A stretch of DNA of 6,281 nucleotides from Prevotellaceae bacterium. GTDB lineage: Bacteria; Bacteroidota; Bacteroidia; Bacteroidales; UBA932. Below are positions 1 to 5,777 of this stretch, one piece after another. The position numbers were made by a program, and so were the translations under genes. The stretch lies in contig JAIROF010000170.1 of NCBI GenBank assembly GCA_031257655.1, positions 1 through 6,281 on the forward strand, given 5' to 3'. How positions within the stretch are numbered: position 1 is the stretch's first letter; each line of letters starts with the position of its first letter. The notes beneath the pieces were generated by a model, which saw only the letters and a list, made by a program, of their open reading frames with translations, ran no database searches and was not told the origin of the DNA.

Positions 1-20
1 GAAGGAAGGAAGGAAGGGAG
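1..20. repeat. GAAG tetranucleotide repeat at the window edge
   Basis: Four perfect GAAG units occupy 1-16, followed by a degenerate GGAG. The array is cut by the window edge, so its true length is unknown. It directly abuts the 7-bp repeat array at 21-73, making a compound simple-sequence tract downstream of the operon's last gene. No function can be assigned. Confidence 0.8.
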
Positions 21-73
21 TTTTTAGTTTTTAGTTTTTAGTTTTTAGTTTTTAGTTTTTAGTTTTTAGTTTT
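21..73. repeat. Heptanucleotide tandem repeat, (TTTTTAG)7 plus TTTT
   Basis: Seven perfect copies of TTTTTAG (CTAAAAA on the minus strand) run from 21 to 69, followed by a partial TTTT. The array contains the last codons and the TAA stop (52-54) of the minus-strand 261-residue gene. Because 7 is not a multiple of 3, successive units step through all frames. The minus strand meets TAA and the plus strand meets TAG in every frame within 21 bases. No hairpin is present, so it is not an intrinsic terminator of the usual kind. Confidence 0.95.
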
Positions 74-837
74 CCCGGTTGTTCGATTTTTTTTCTAAAG
101 ATTAGAGGTTTAGGTTTTACTATGCTTATGGCGATACGATCAAAAACATTTTGCGCGGTAGTAATGGTGGAATCGACAGGGGCCAGAGCGCTTGCTTCGT
201 TGTCCCACAGCGACATGTAGGCGAGGTGGGGGGTATAGGCGTTTCCGCGCTCCGCTTTAACGTCCGCCCTGTAGAGGAGCGCCGGCTGTCCGCACGAAAA
301 CTCGTCCTCCTGTAGCGTAGCGCGGTTGAATTGAGGGTAATGCTCGTTGTAGTCTCCGGCGAGGTTCATTTCGAGCCAGCATGTCCACGCCGATGCCGGC
401 GCAACCTCGACCTGCACCACAAACGATTCCTTTTTTGGCGTAGCGCCCGACACGCCGTCGACTTTTTCGCTGCTGCGGCCGCGAAAAAGCGTCGTCCAGT
501 GCGGCACGGCGACCGGAACATCGGCCTTGCCCTCCCAGTCGCCGCGAGCAGCGCGGTAGGTGACAAAAACCTGCCGGAGCTCCCCGCTTTGCGGGTTTTC
601 GAGCCAAATGGCAAATTGGGGCGGCTCGGCGTAGGTAGAGAGGTAAATGGCTTCGCTGTTCATGTGAATATCAAATTTTATTTCCACCCTGCCCTGCGTC
701 CGCCAAATTGCCCAACCCGCAGCTGCTGCAACCGCAACCGCAAGCCCCGCCGCTGCTTTTAGCGCTATCGCAATCCTTTTTTTGTTCATGCCCTGCTTGT
801 GCTCATGCCCTGCTTGCGGTTGTCCCGGTTTTGTCAT
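52..837 (-). CDS. Membrane-anchored DUF2271-like protein (261 aa)
   Basis: Role unknown; probably an envelope protein facing the periplasm. Residues 1-21 are hydrophilic and basic (NKKR at 18-21). An Ala/Val-rich hydrophobic stretch at about 24-46 is a signal anchor or uncleaved signal peptide. The exported part carries features I associate with DUF2271 proteins: an aromatic/acidic block FAIWLEN (75-81), a PHW motif (112-114) and VDGVSGATPK (126-135). This family match is from memory and only moderately sure. The start at 837 overlaps the upstream dehydrogenase stop as ATGA, implying translational coupling. Met17 (787-789) is a real alternative that gives a tidier signal sequence (MNKKRIAIALK). 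A 17-bp tandem duplication lies exactly across this start region. The final residues KLKTKN and the stop are encoded by the heptamer array, so the native C-terminus may have been altered. Confidence 0.8.
   Translation of the reverse strand: MTKPGQPQAGHEHKQGMNKKRIAIALKAAAGLAVAVAAAAGWAIWRTQGRVEIKFDIHMNSEAIYLSTYAEPPQFAIWLENPQSGELRQVFVTYRAARGDWEGKADVPVAVPHWTTLFRGRSSEKVDGVSGATPKKESFVVQVEVAPASAWTCWLEMNLAGDYNEHYPQFNRATLQEDEFSCGQPALLYRADVKAERGNAYTPHLAYMSLWDNEASALAPVDSTITTAQNVFDRIAISIVKPKPLIFRKKIEQPGKLKTKN
787..820. repeat. 17-bp tandem duplication at the start of the DUF2271-like gene
   Basis: Copies at 787-803 and 804-820 match at 15 of 17 positions, the first 13 (CATGCCCTGCTTG) being identical. 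Each copy contains an ATG on the minus strand. Only the one at 787-789 is in frame with the gene; the other opens a few-codon frame. A 17-bp duplication shifts frame, so this event probably changed which start codon connects to the reading frame. Confidence 0.8.
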
Positions 838-2084
838 AGCGTAAACCCGCTTCGGTAAGCCCTTTTATCCAGCTTCGCCGCTTCGCTGTTGCCCACAATA
901 TCGCCGGTTGCCGCGTCGATTCTCAGCAGCTTTTTTCCCGAACGGTACGATAGGTTCGCAAGGTTAACCATGTTTGCGCTCAGCACCCCCTGCTCGATGG
1001 ATGCGTTTGGCGTTTTTCGCGAGCGGATGCAGTCGATGAAGTTTCGATGGTGCGCATCGTCTGGGAAGTATCCGGCGGCCTGCTCTACCAGCTCCCCGCC
1101 GTTGCCGAACACCTGCCAGCCGCCGCCATGCCGTCCGAGGAACATCAGCCCTTTGGCGCCGTAGATTTCGATGCGGGTAGCGTTGCTCCTCCATTCGGGG
1201 AATTTTTCGCCGTATCGCACCTCCTGCGGCGTTTTGTACATGTAGCTGCCGTACTGCGACGATTCGAGCGCGATGGGATACTTGCCCATATCGAAGACCA
1301 CCGTTTGGTTGTCGGGAATATCGCGCTTATCGTTGAATATCACCCGTCCTCCGGCGCAGAACACGGCCTGGGGCAGCCCCGGGTCGCCCAGCGCCAGGCG
1401 CGCCAGGTCGATAACATGCGAGGCGTCGCCCGACATGGCCCCTCCTCCCGAATAGGCCCACCAGTCCGACCAGGCCTTATGCCGCGACACGTTGTAGGGC
1501 ACAGCCTCCGCCGGCCCGAGCCATGCATTCCAGTCCAGCCCTTCGGGGACGTCGCTGTCGGGCTTCAGAATCCACTCGCGGGTGCCGGGCAGCATGCAGT
1601 AGGCTTTCACGGTAACGATAGCGCCCAGCTTGCCCGAGGCGATGTAGCCTCGGGCCGAAAGCGCGTAGTCGGCGCTCCGGTTTTGAGTGCCGCACTGCAC
1701 AACGACCTTATTCCGCTCGGCGGCCTCAACTATTTTCCGGCCTTCTTCCAGCGAAAGGCATACGTTTTTTTCGACATACACGTCCTTTTTCGCTTCGCAA
1801 GCCCAAATGGTGGCAAGCGCGTGCCAATGCTCGGGGGTGGTGATGACCACGGCGTCAACATCCTTATCGTCAAAAATTCTTCGCATATCGGCAGCGCGCG
1901 CAGGCTCATACCCTTGCCGCTTAGACAGCTCCTTGATGGCGTTTCCGCCGCGCTGGCTGTCCACATCGCATACGTACTTCACCTCTACATTTTTAGCGCA
2001 CTGCTGCAAGCTGAGTATCACCTGCGTACCTCGCCCGCCGGCGCCTATTAAGGCCAAAACAACTTTGCTATTTGCTCCTTTCAT
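834..2084 (-). CDS. Gfo/Idh/MocA-family oxidoreductase, cytoplasmic paralogue (416 aa)
   Basis: NAD(P)-dependent dehydrogenase of the Gfo/Idh/MocA family, which oxidises sugars, glycosides or polyols; the substrate is unknown. The N-terminal Rossmann fold shows GAGGRG (14-19), an acidic residue at the end of beta-2 (CDVD, 39-42) and TTPEHWH (82-88). The catalytic motif is EKN at 105-107 (Lys106) where the family usually has EKP. The C-terminal domain has GGGAMSGDASHVIDLA, with Asp220 and His223 in the expected D..H active-site positions. There is no signal peptide, and an in-frame TAG lies eight codons upstream of the ATG, so none is hidden. The protein is therefore predicted cytoplasmic. It is a tandem paralogue of the exported dehydrogenase 60 bp upstream. 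An AAAGGA ten bases before the ATG may be a ribosome binding site. Its stop overlaps the next gene's start by four bases. Confidence 0.93.
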   Translation of the reverse strand: MKGANSKVVLALIGAGGRGTQVILSLQQCAKNVEVKYVCDVDSQRGGNAIKELSKRQGYEPARAADMRRIFDDKDVDAVVITTPEHWHALATIWACEAKKDVYVEKNVCLSLEEGRKIVEAAERNKVVVQCGTQNRSADYALSARGYIASGKLGAIVTVKAYCMLPGTREWILKPDSDVPEGLDWNAWLGPAEAVPYNVSRHKAWSDWWAYSGGGAMSGDASHVIDLARLALGDPGLPQAVFCAGGRVIFNDKRDIPDNQTVVFDMGKYPIALESSQYGSYMYKTPQEVRYGEKFPEWRSNATRIEIYGAKGLMFLGRHGGGWQVFGNGGELVEQAAGYFPDDAHHRNFIDCIRSRKTPNASIEQGVLSANMVNLANLSYRSGKKLLRIDAATGDIVGNSEAAKLDKRAYRSGFTL

Positions 2085-2094
2085 TTTATGGTAA

Positions 2095-2100
2095 TCCTTT
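2095..2100 (-). promoter_or_regulatory. Possible Shine-Dalgarno site of the cytoplasmic dehydrogenase
   Basis: The minus strand reads AAAGGA ten bases upstream of the ATG at 2082-2084. The spacing is slightly long, and Bacteroidota often do not use such sites, so this is tentative. The other operon starts have no comparable motif: the leader of the first gene and the 16-bp gap before the second are plain AT-rich sequence. Confidence 0.35.
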
Positions 2101-2106
2101 CTTTTC

Positions 2107-2137
2107 TACTTACGGCTGCCTGTTTACTAACGGCTGC
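2107..2137. repeat. Direct repeat in the gap between the two dehydrogenase genes
   Basis: TACTTACGGCTGC (2107-2119) and TACTAACGGCTGC (2125-2137) match at 12 of 13 positions with an 18-bp period. They fill about half of the 60-bp gap between the two paralogous genes. This is the only gap of any size inside the operon. The repeat may be a duplication scar; no operator or terminator fold is evident. Confidence 0.7.
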
Positions 2138-2144
2138 TCAATTT

Positions 2145-3503
2145 TCACACGTTTTCGGGCACTTCGTAGCCTTTTCTGTAAGCTCCTCTTGCCAGCTTAT
2201 TGGCGGCATCGTCGTTGGTAAACTTTTCGGTTTCGGGGTCAAAGAGGAGCTGCTTGTTGCCCACGCGGTATGCGATATTTCCGAGGTGCACGAGCGTAGC
2301 GCTGCGGTGGCACTCTTCGACGTCGCCGTTGGGCTGCTTTCTACTCCGCAGCGATTCGATAAAGTTGATTTGGTGCTCGTTATCGGGCATCACGCCGCCG
2401 TCTTGCGCCACGATTTCGTTTTTTGGCCCCAGCACTTGCCAGCCGCCGCCATGACGTCCGAGGAACATCAGCCCTTCGGTGCCGTAGATTTCGGTGCGGG
2501 TAGCGTTGTTTCGCCAGTCGGGAAATTTTGTTTTGTCGTAGCGAATATCGTTTGGCGTTTTTGTCATGTAGCCTGTTGCGCAGGCATTGTCGCAGGTGAG
2601 CGTATACTCCCCGAAGTCGTAAACGATGGATTGAAATTCGGGGGTTTCGCGCATTCCGCCAAAGATATGGTTTCCGCCCCAGCCGTAGACGGATTTCGGG
2701 TGTCCCGGGTCGCCGATAACGAGGCGGCAAAGGTCCATTACGTGCGAAGCGTCGTCGGACAGCCCGCCGCCGCCGTAGGCCCAGTAGCAGAGCCAGCCGC
2801 CCCGCCCGTGTTCGTCTACAATGGAAGAGGAGAAGCCGCGCATGGGCGCCGGCCCGAGCCATTTATCCCAGTTGAGCCACGAAGGTACCGGCGTTTCGGG
2901 CGCTTCGATCCACTTTCCGCCGCCAAGCAGGTTGTAGCATTTGACCGTCACAATTTTGCCCAGCTTTCCGGAGGCGATATAGTCGCGGGCTGTGAACCCG
3001 TAAGGTGCGCTGCGATTTTGGAAGCCTATCTGCACGATGCGCCGGTATTTTTTGGCCGCCTCTACCAGCTTTCGCCCCTCGAAGATGTTGACCGAAGGAT
3101 TTTTTTCTACGTACACGTCTTTTCCGGCCTGACAAGCCCAGATAGCGGCCAGCGTGTGCCAGTGCTCCGGCGTTGCCACCCATACGGCGTCTACATCCTT
3201 GTCGTCGAATATGGCGCGCATATCGTCGGTAGCGCCGGGGCGGTAGCCCAGCTCTTTTTCCACCTCCGCTACGGCTTTGGCCAGCTTTGTGCTGTTTACA
3301 TCGCACACGGTTTTTATCGTTACGTTTTTGTTGATCTTGCAGCAGCTGATAATGCAAGAAAGGCCACGTCCGCCGCTACCTACCAGCGCAAGGACAATGC
3401 GGTCGTTGGCGCCGGCGCACGAGGCGGCAAAGAGCGAGCTTACACCTAAGCCAACGCCAACTGACGCCAAAACGCCCTGTTTTAAGAAATCACGTCTATC
3501 CAT
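2145..3503 (-). CDS. Tat-exported Gfo/Idh/MocA-family oxidoreductase (452 aa)
   Basis: NAD(P)-dependent sugar or glycoside dehydrogenase of the Gfo/Idh/MocA family; the exact substrate is unknown. The N-terminus MDRRDFLKQG followed by a hydrophobic stretch (11-29) is a twin-arginine signal. A Cys at 29 after AAS could be a loose lipobox, so it may be a lipoprotein or a soluble periplasmic enzyme. Tat export fits a family that folds around its cofactor before export, as known for glucose-fructose oxidoreductase of Zymomonas. The Rossmann motif is GSGGRG (42-47), followed by CDVN (67-70) and ATPEHWH (110-116). The catalytic motif is EKN (133-135, Lys134) in place of EKP, and the D..H pair is Asp251/His254 in SDDASHVMD. 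It starts 16 bp after the hydrolase/ThuA gene, clearly in one operon. A block at about residues 332-358 is almost identical in DNA sequence to the downstream paralogue. Confidence 0.94.
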   Translation of the reverse strand: MDRRDFLKQGVLASVGVGLGVSSLFAASCAGANDRIVLALVGSGGRGLSCIISCCKINKNVTIKTVCDVNSTKLAKAVAEVEKELGYRPGATDDMRAIFDDKDVDAVWVATPEHWHTLAAIWACQAGKDVYVEKNPSVNIFEGRKLVEAAKKYRRIVQIGFQNRSAPYGFTARDYIASGKLGKIVTVKCYNLLGGGKWIEAPETPVPSWLNWDKWLGPAPMRGFSSSIVDEHGRGGWLCYWAYGGGGLSDDASHVMDLCRLVIGDPGHPKSVYGWGGNHIFGGMRETPEFQSIVYDFGEYTLTCDNACATGYMTKTPNDIRYDKTKFPDWRNNATRTEIYGTEGLMFLGRHGGGWQVLGPKNEIVAQDGGVMPDNEHQINFIESLRSRKQPNGDVEECHRSATLVHLGNIAYRVGNKQLLFDPETEKFTNDDAANKLARGAYRKGYEVPENV

Positions 3504-3519
3504 GTTTGTTATTGCTAAT

Positions 3520-5271
3520 TTATTTCACATTGTTTTTACTTGCCTTGCCCGGAGATGTTGGCGGGCGCGATGGGCTATTTTTTATCAGGTAATCCACCGA
3601 GTTAAGCATCAGGTTGCGGAAGCTTTCGATTTTCCAGTCGTCCCAGTGTCCGAGCGATGTGTATATCACGTTTTTACCGTTTATCCAGGCAACGGGTTCA
3701 TCGGGCACTCCGGGGTTGGCGCCGAGCAGCAGGACTGCCGCGCTATCCGTGCGCAAGGGGCGGTTTTTGTAGAGCCAGTTGGGGCTGTTGAAGGGGGTAA
3801 CGCCCTTCAATACCGGGTGGTTTTCCATTCCCGGAACGATTGCGACGTCTGTACCCGTTTTGAGATGCCCGTAGTGGCCGGTGTAGCTGCCGCCAAAGAC
3901 GTCCTTGTCCAGCTCCGGCCACTGAGCCAGCAGGTTGGAGGCGTTTTCTTTTGCCGCCACCACCCCTCCGCCTTCGCGGGGCACATTTCCTTTGGCGTCG
4001 AAGGCGTGCGACGCGGTTCGGATTCCCAAAACCGGGCGCCCGCTTGCCACATAGTCCTTAACCGCCTGCATTTTTTCGGGTTCGAGCGCGCGGCGACGGA
4101 TGAATATCACCGCCAGGTCGGCGTCTTCCAGTATTTGAAGATTTTCGAGGTTGTGCCGCGTAGGGGGCGCAGTTTTGCCGTCGGCGTCAATCGGCATGCC
4201 GTAGGCGGCATACTCGGCTTTGACGTCCTTTGAGGCGTCTTTTTTGGCGTCGGCCATAATCGGAATGCCCAGCGCAAAGTCGGAGTGGATATTTTTCAGC
4301 GTAAGGTCGCGGGCAAACTCCGGCAGGCGCTGGTTGGCGCGGTATTCGCTTTCGGCGGTGAGGAAGGCTACCCGCGGGCGCTTATCGCCCGCAAAAACAA
4401 ACTGCTTTTTGCCCGTAAAATCGGTCGAAACGATTGAGGGGCATACGTACGTTTCAATGTACTCGACCATTAAATCAAGCCCGGAGAAGTGGTCAACAAA
4501 CGGGGGCATTTCGTGGTTGTACATCAGGTCGGTCATGTCGCGCATCAGCACCACGTTCATTCCCATGCGCTTCATGGCGCGAAGCCCAAACGAGCGCCCA
4601 ATGACGCACATGTTCGTGTGCACGCCCACTAAGATGACATTTTTAACGCCTGTTTTTTTGAAGCAGGCGCCGATTTCGGCTCCGGCATCGCTGATGAGGT
4701 CGTTGTTCGCAATGGTCAACGCTTCAATTTGCCGCGACCATGCGCGGTAAGGCTTGCAGCCGCTGTTTTCGCAGCCTTCGTCCGACTGGTCTACAGGCCA
4801 GGGGGCGTCTTTTTCCGAGGGCAGCTTGCTGCCGTCGGCCAGGGCGGCGATGCTGCTGCTGCGCTTATACTTCGCTGCGGCTTTCCGCGCGGGATGCTGC
4901 TTGTAGAAGTCGAGGCAATCGCTCGGAGCGTGAACGATTTTGACCCCTTTGCTGCGGGCAATGGTAAGGACTTCGTTCATAGCCGGCGCGATTTCGGCTA
5001 CGCGAGCGGTGGCGTCGTTGCACCAGTGCTTGTCCCACATGTCGCAGATAATAATGGCCGTTTCGGAGGGCTTCCACATTTCGATGCGGCTGGTGACAGC
5101 CCACGCTCCTGCTTCTAAGCGCGATGGCGTTCGCTGCTGCGTCGAAATACGCAAAAGCTCCTGCCCACCGGCAGTAGAACAAGCCCCTGCGCCCACGATG
5201 CAGCAGAGCAGCGCCTTACAAACAAATGCGCCGTTTGCCCGGGCGACTTTTAAGAAGTTGGTTGTATCCAT
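3520..5271 (-). CDS. Exported isochorismatase-like hydrolase fused to a ThuA-like domain (583 aa)
   Basis: First gene of the operon. The N-terminus has a signal-peptide-like segment (about residues 14-36: basic, then ALLCCIVGAGA), so it is probably exported; a Cys at 31 is a weak lipobox candidate. Domain 1 (about 66-280) is an isochorismatase-like cysteine hydrolase, with catalytic-type Asp77 in ICDMWD and nucleophile-type Cys222 in GVHTNMCVIGR. The Lys normal for the classic triad is not obvious; the equivalent stretch reads ANNDLISD. Domain 2 (about 297-565) is ThuA-like, of the class I glutamine-amidotransferase-like fold, with VAFLTAESEY (301-310), GIRTASHAF (416-424) and TSLGHWDDW (538-546). 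ThuA domains accompany Gfo/Idh/MocA dehydrogenases in sugar oxidation, which matches the two genes downstream. I chose ATG 5269-5271; an in-frame GTG at 5305-5307 would add 12 residues but falls inside an 11-bp repeat. Fusion and domain calls are firm; the reaction is unknown. Confidence 0.9.
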   Translation of the reverse strand: MDTTNFLKVARANGAFVCKALLCCIVGAGACSTAGGQELLRISTQQRTPSRLEAGAWAVTSRIEMWKPSETAIIICDMWDKHWCNDATARVAEIAPAMNEVLTIARSKGVKIVHAPSDCLDFYKQHPARKAAAKYKRSSSIAALADGSKLPSEKDAPWPVDQSDEGCENSGCKPYRAWSRQIEALTIANNDLISDAGAEIGACFKKTGVKNVILVGVHTNMCVIGRSFGLRAMKRMGMNVVLMRDMTDLMYNHEMPPFVDHFSGLDLMVEYIETYVCPSIVSTDFTGKKQFVFAGDKRPRVAFLTAESEYRANQRLPEFARDLTLKNIHSDFALGIPIMADAKKDASKDVKAEYAAYGMPIDADGKTAPPTRHNLENLQILEDADLAVIFIRRRALEPEKMQAVKDYVASGRPVLGIRTASHAFDAKGNVPREGGGVVAAKENASNLLAQWPELDKDVFGGSYTGHYGHLKTGTDVAIVPGMENHPVLKGVTPFNSPNWLYKNRPLRTDSAAVLLLGANPGVPDEPVAWINGKNVIYTSLGHWDDWKIESFRNLMLNSVDYLIKNSPSRPPTSPGKASKNNVK

Positions 5272-5291
5272 AACAAATAGCAAATTGAAAA

Positions 5292-5324
5292 AACACTTGA
5301 AAAACACTTGGAAATTACTTGAAA
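5292..5324 (-). repeat. Three 11-bp direct repeats upstream of the operon
   Basis: On the minus strand, TTTCAAGTAAT, TTCCAAGTGTT and TTTCAAGTGTT follow each other without gaps (5314-5324, 5303-5313, 5292-5302), ending about 20 bases before the ATG at 5271. A degraded TTTTCAATTTG follows. All keep a CAAGT core. The 11-bp step places the cores on nearly the same face of the helix, so this could be a stacked regulator site in the operon's leader, or merely a small tandem repeat. No exact TAnnTTTG promoter element is visible between the repeats and the gene. Confidence 0.7.
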
Positions 5325-5386
5325 GCTACTAAAAATAAACAAAACAAGCGGAGCGGCTGCCGCATGGTTCGACGCATAGCGCTGTA

Positions 5387-5407
5387 GAGACGCACGGCGT
5401 GCGTCTC
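5387..5407. repeat. GAGACGCAC hairpin (dispersed-repeat type)
   Basis: Arms GAGACGCAC (5387-5395) and GTGCGTCTC (5399-5407) pair perfectly over 9 bp with a GGC loop. The motif TAGAGACGCAC with its inverted partner is, from memory, a common dispersed intergenic palindrome in Bacteroidota genomes. No T-run follows on either strand, so it is not a standard intrinsic terminator. Confidence 0.75.
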
Positions 5408-5453
5408 GGCGTGCCTCGCGCCTCAGCGTCCTTATGAATATCTTGCAGCAAAT

Positions 5454-5470
5454 TTGCTTTTGTAAAGCAA
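5454..5470. repeat. Small AT-rich hairpin
   Basis: TTGCTTT (5454-5460) and AAAGCAA (5464-5470) form a 7-bp stem with a TGT loop. It overlaps a 12-bp palindrome, AGCAAATTTGCT (5447-5458), so two alternative folds compete. The stem is weak, and the following TAAAAATC is not a terminator tract on the plus strand. Confidence 0.45.
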
Positions 5471-5492
5471 TAAAAATCAGCATTTTTGCGTT

Positions 5493-5528
5493 AGACATCA
5501 CCCCCGGCCCCTCTCCAAAGGAGAGGGG
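5493..5528 (+). repeat. GC-rich palindromic repeat, copy 1
   Basis: The core CCCCTCTCC (5508-5516), AAA, GGAGAGGGG (5520-5528) is a 9-bp hairpin, preceded by a CACCCCCGG arm (5499-5507) and AGACAT. It is the inverted partner of copy 2 at 5561-5596: 35 of 36 positions match. This sequence class is dispersed in Bacteroidota genomes and accounts for PGPSPKERG-type tails on spurious ORFs (established from memory, not searched). Confidence 0.9.
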
Positions 5529-5560
5529 AGCAGGTACTCGCCTATTCGGCGCAAGCCTCC

Positions 5561-5596
5561 CCCCTCTCCTTTGGAGAGGGGCCGGGGGTGAGGTCT
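5561..5596 (-). repeat. GC-rich palindromic repeat, copy 2 (inverted)
   Basis: CCCCTCTCC (5561-5569), TTT, GGAGAGGGG (5573-5581), then CCGGGGGTG and AGGTCT. It is the reverse complement of copy 1 over 36 positions with one mismatch, separated from it by a 32-bp spacer (5529-5560). The pair can therefore fold either as two 9-bp hairpins or as one long 36-bp stem. Confidence 0.9.
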
Positions 5597-5739
5597 GCTA
5601 AGTAAATCAGCAAGGTATACAGCTTGCAAAAGTTGGGTAATTTAGGTTTTTCGTCCCTCCAATTTATGCCACGCGCAAAAATCGGTGCTGCCGCTTCTGA
5701 ATTTTCGCCGTAGCTGCTTTTGTGGGGCGACATCGGGTG

Positions 5740-5747
5740 CAAAGGTA
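5740..5747 (-). promoter_or_regulatory. Bacteroidota -7 promoter-like element TACCTTTG
   Basis: The minus strand reads TACCTTTG followed by CACCCG, an exact match to the TAnnTTTG -7 consensus of Bacteroidota. A -33 TTG at the usual spacing is not clear. Transcription would start near 5733, pointing toward the operon 460 bases away, through the inverted GC-rich palindromes. Whether it drives the operon, a small RNA or nothing cannot be decided here. Confidence 0.5.
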
Positions 5748-5752
5748 AGCTA

Positions 5753-5777
5753 TTTCAAAGTTAAATGACCTTTGAAA
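5753..5777. promoter_or_regulatory. Dyad symmetry beside the promoter-like motif
   Basis: TTTCAAAG (5753-5760) and CTTTGAAA (5770-5777) are perfect 8-bp inverted arms separated by 9 bases. The dyad sits 5 bases upstream (minus-strand sense) of the TACCTTTG element, where a regulator would overlap the -33 region. This is an operator candidate by position only. Confidence 0.4.

Noticed and set aside
1047..2051. Plus-strand open frame of 334 codons opposite the cytoplasmic dehydrogenase
   Set aside because: Same reasoning: antisense to a gene with clear family motifs, with no motif of its own. Its likeness to the 2088-3449 shadow simply reflects the paralogy of the real genes.
2088..3449. Plus-strand open frame of 453 codons opposite the Tat-exported dehydrogenase
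   Set aside because: It mirrors the strongly supported minus-strand gene, shows no recognisable domain and has a low-complexity Val/Ala/Gly composition typical of an antisense shadow in GC-rich coding DNA.
5272..5307. GTG start for the hydrolase-ThuA gene, giving 12 extra residues
   Set aside because: The GTG lies within the 11-bp repeat, and the extension places FFNLLF before the normal-looking MDTTNFLKVAR signal start. ATG at 5269-5271 is simpler.
5542..5733. Small minus-strand frame starting at ATG 5731-5733, right after the promoter-like motif
   Set aside because: Its C-terminal part, LTPGPSPKERG, is the translation of the dispersed GC-rich palindrome, a well-known source of spurious ORFs, and the rest has no recognisable feature. 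The tight position behind TACCTTTG is noted, but it is not enough to call a gene.
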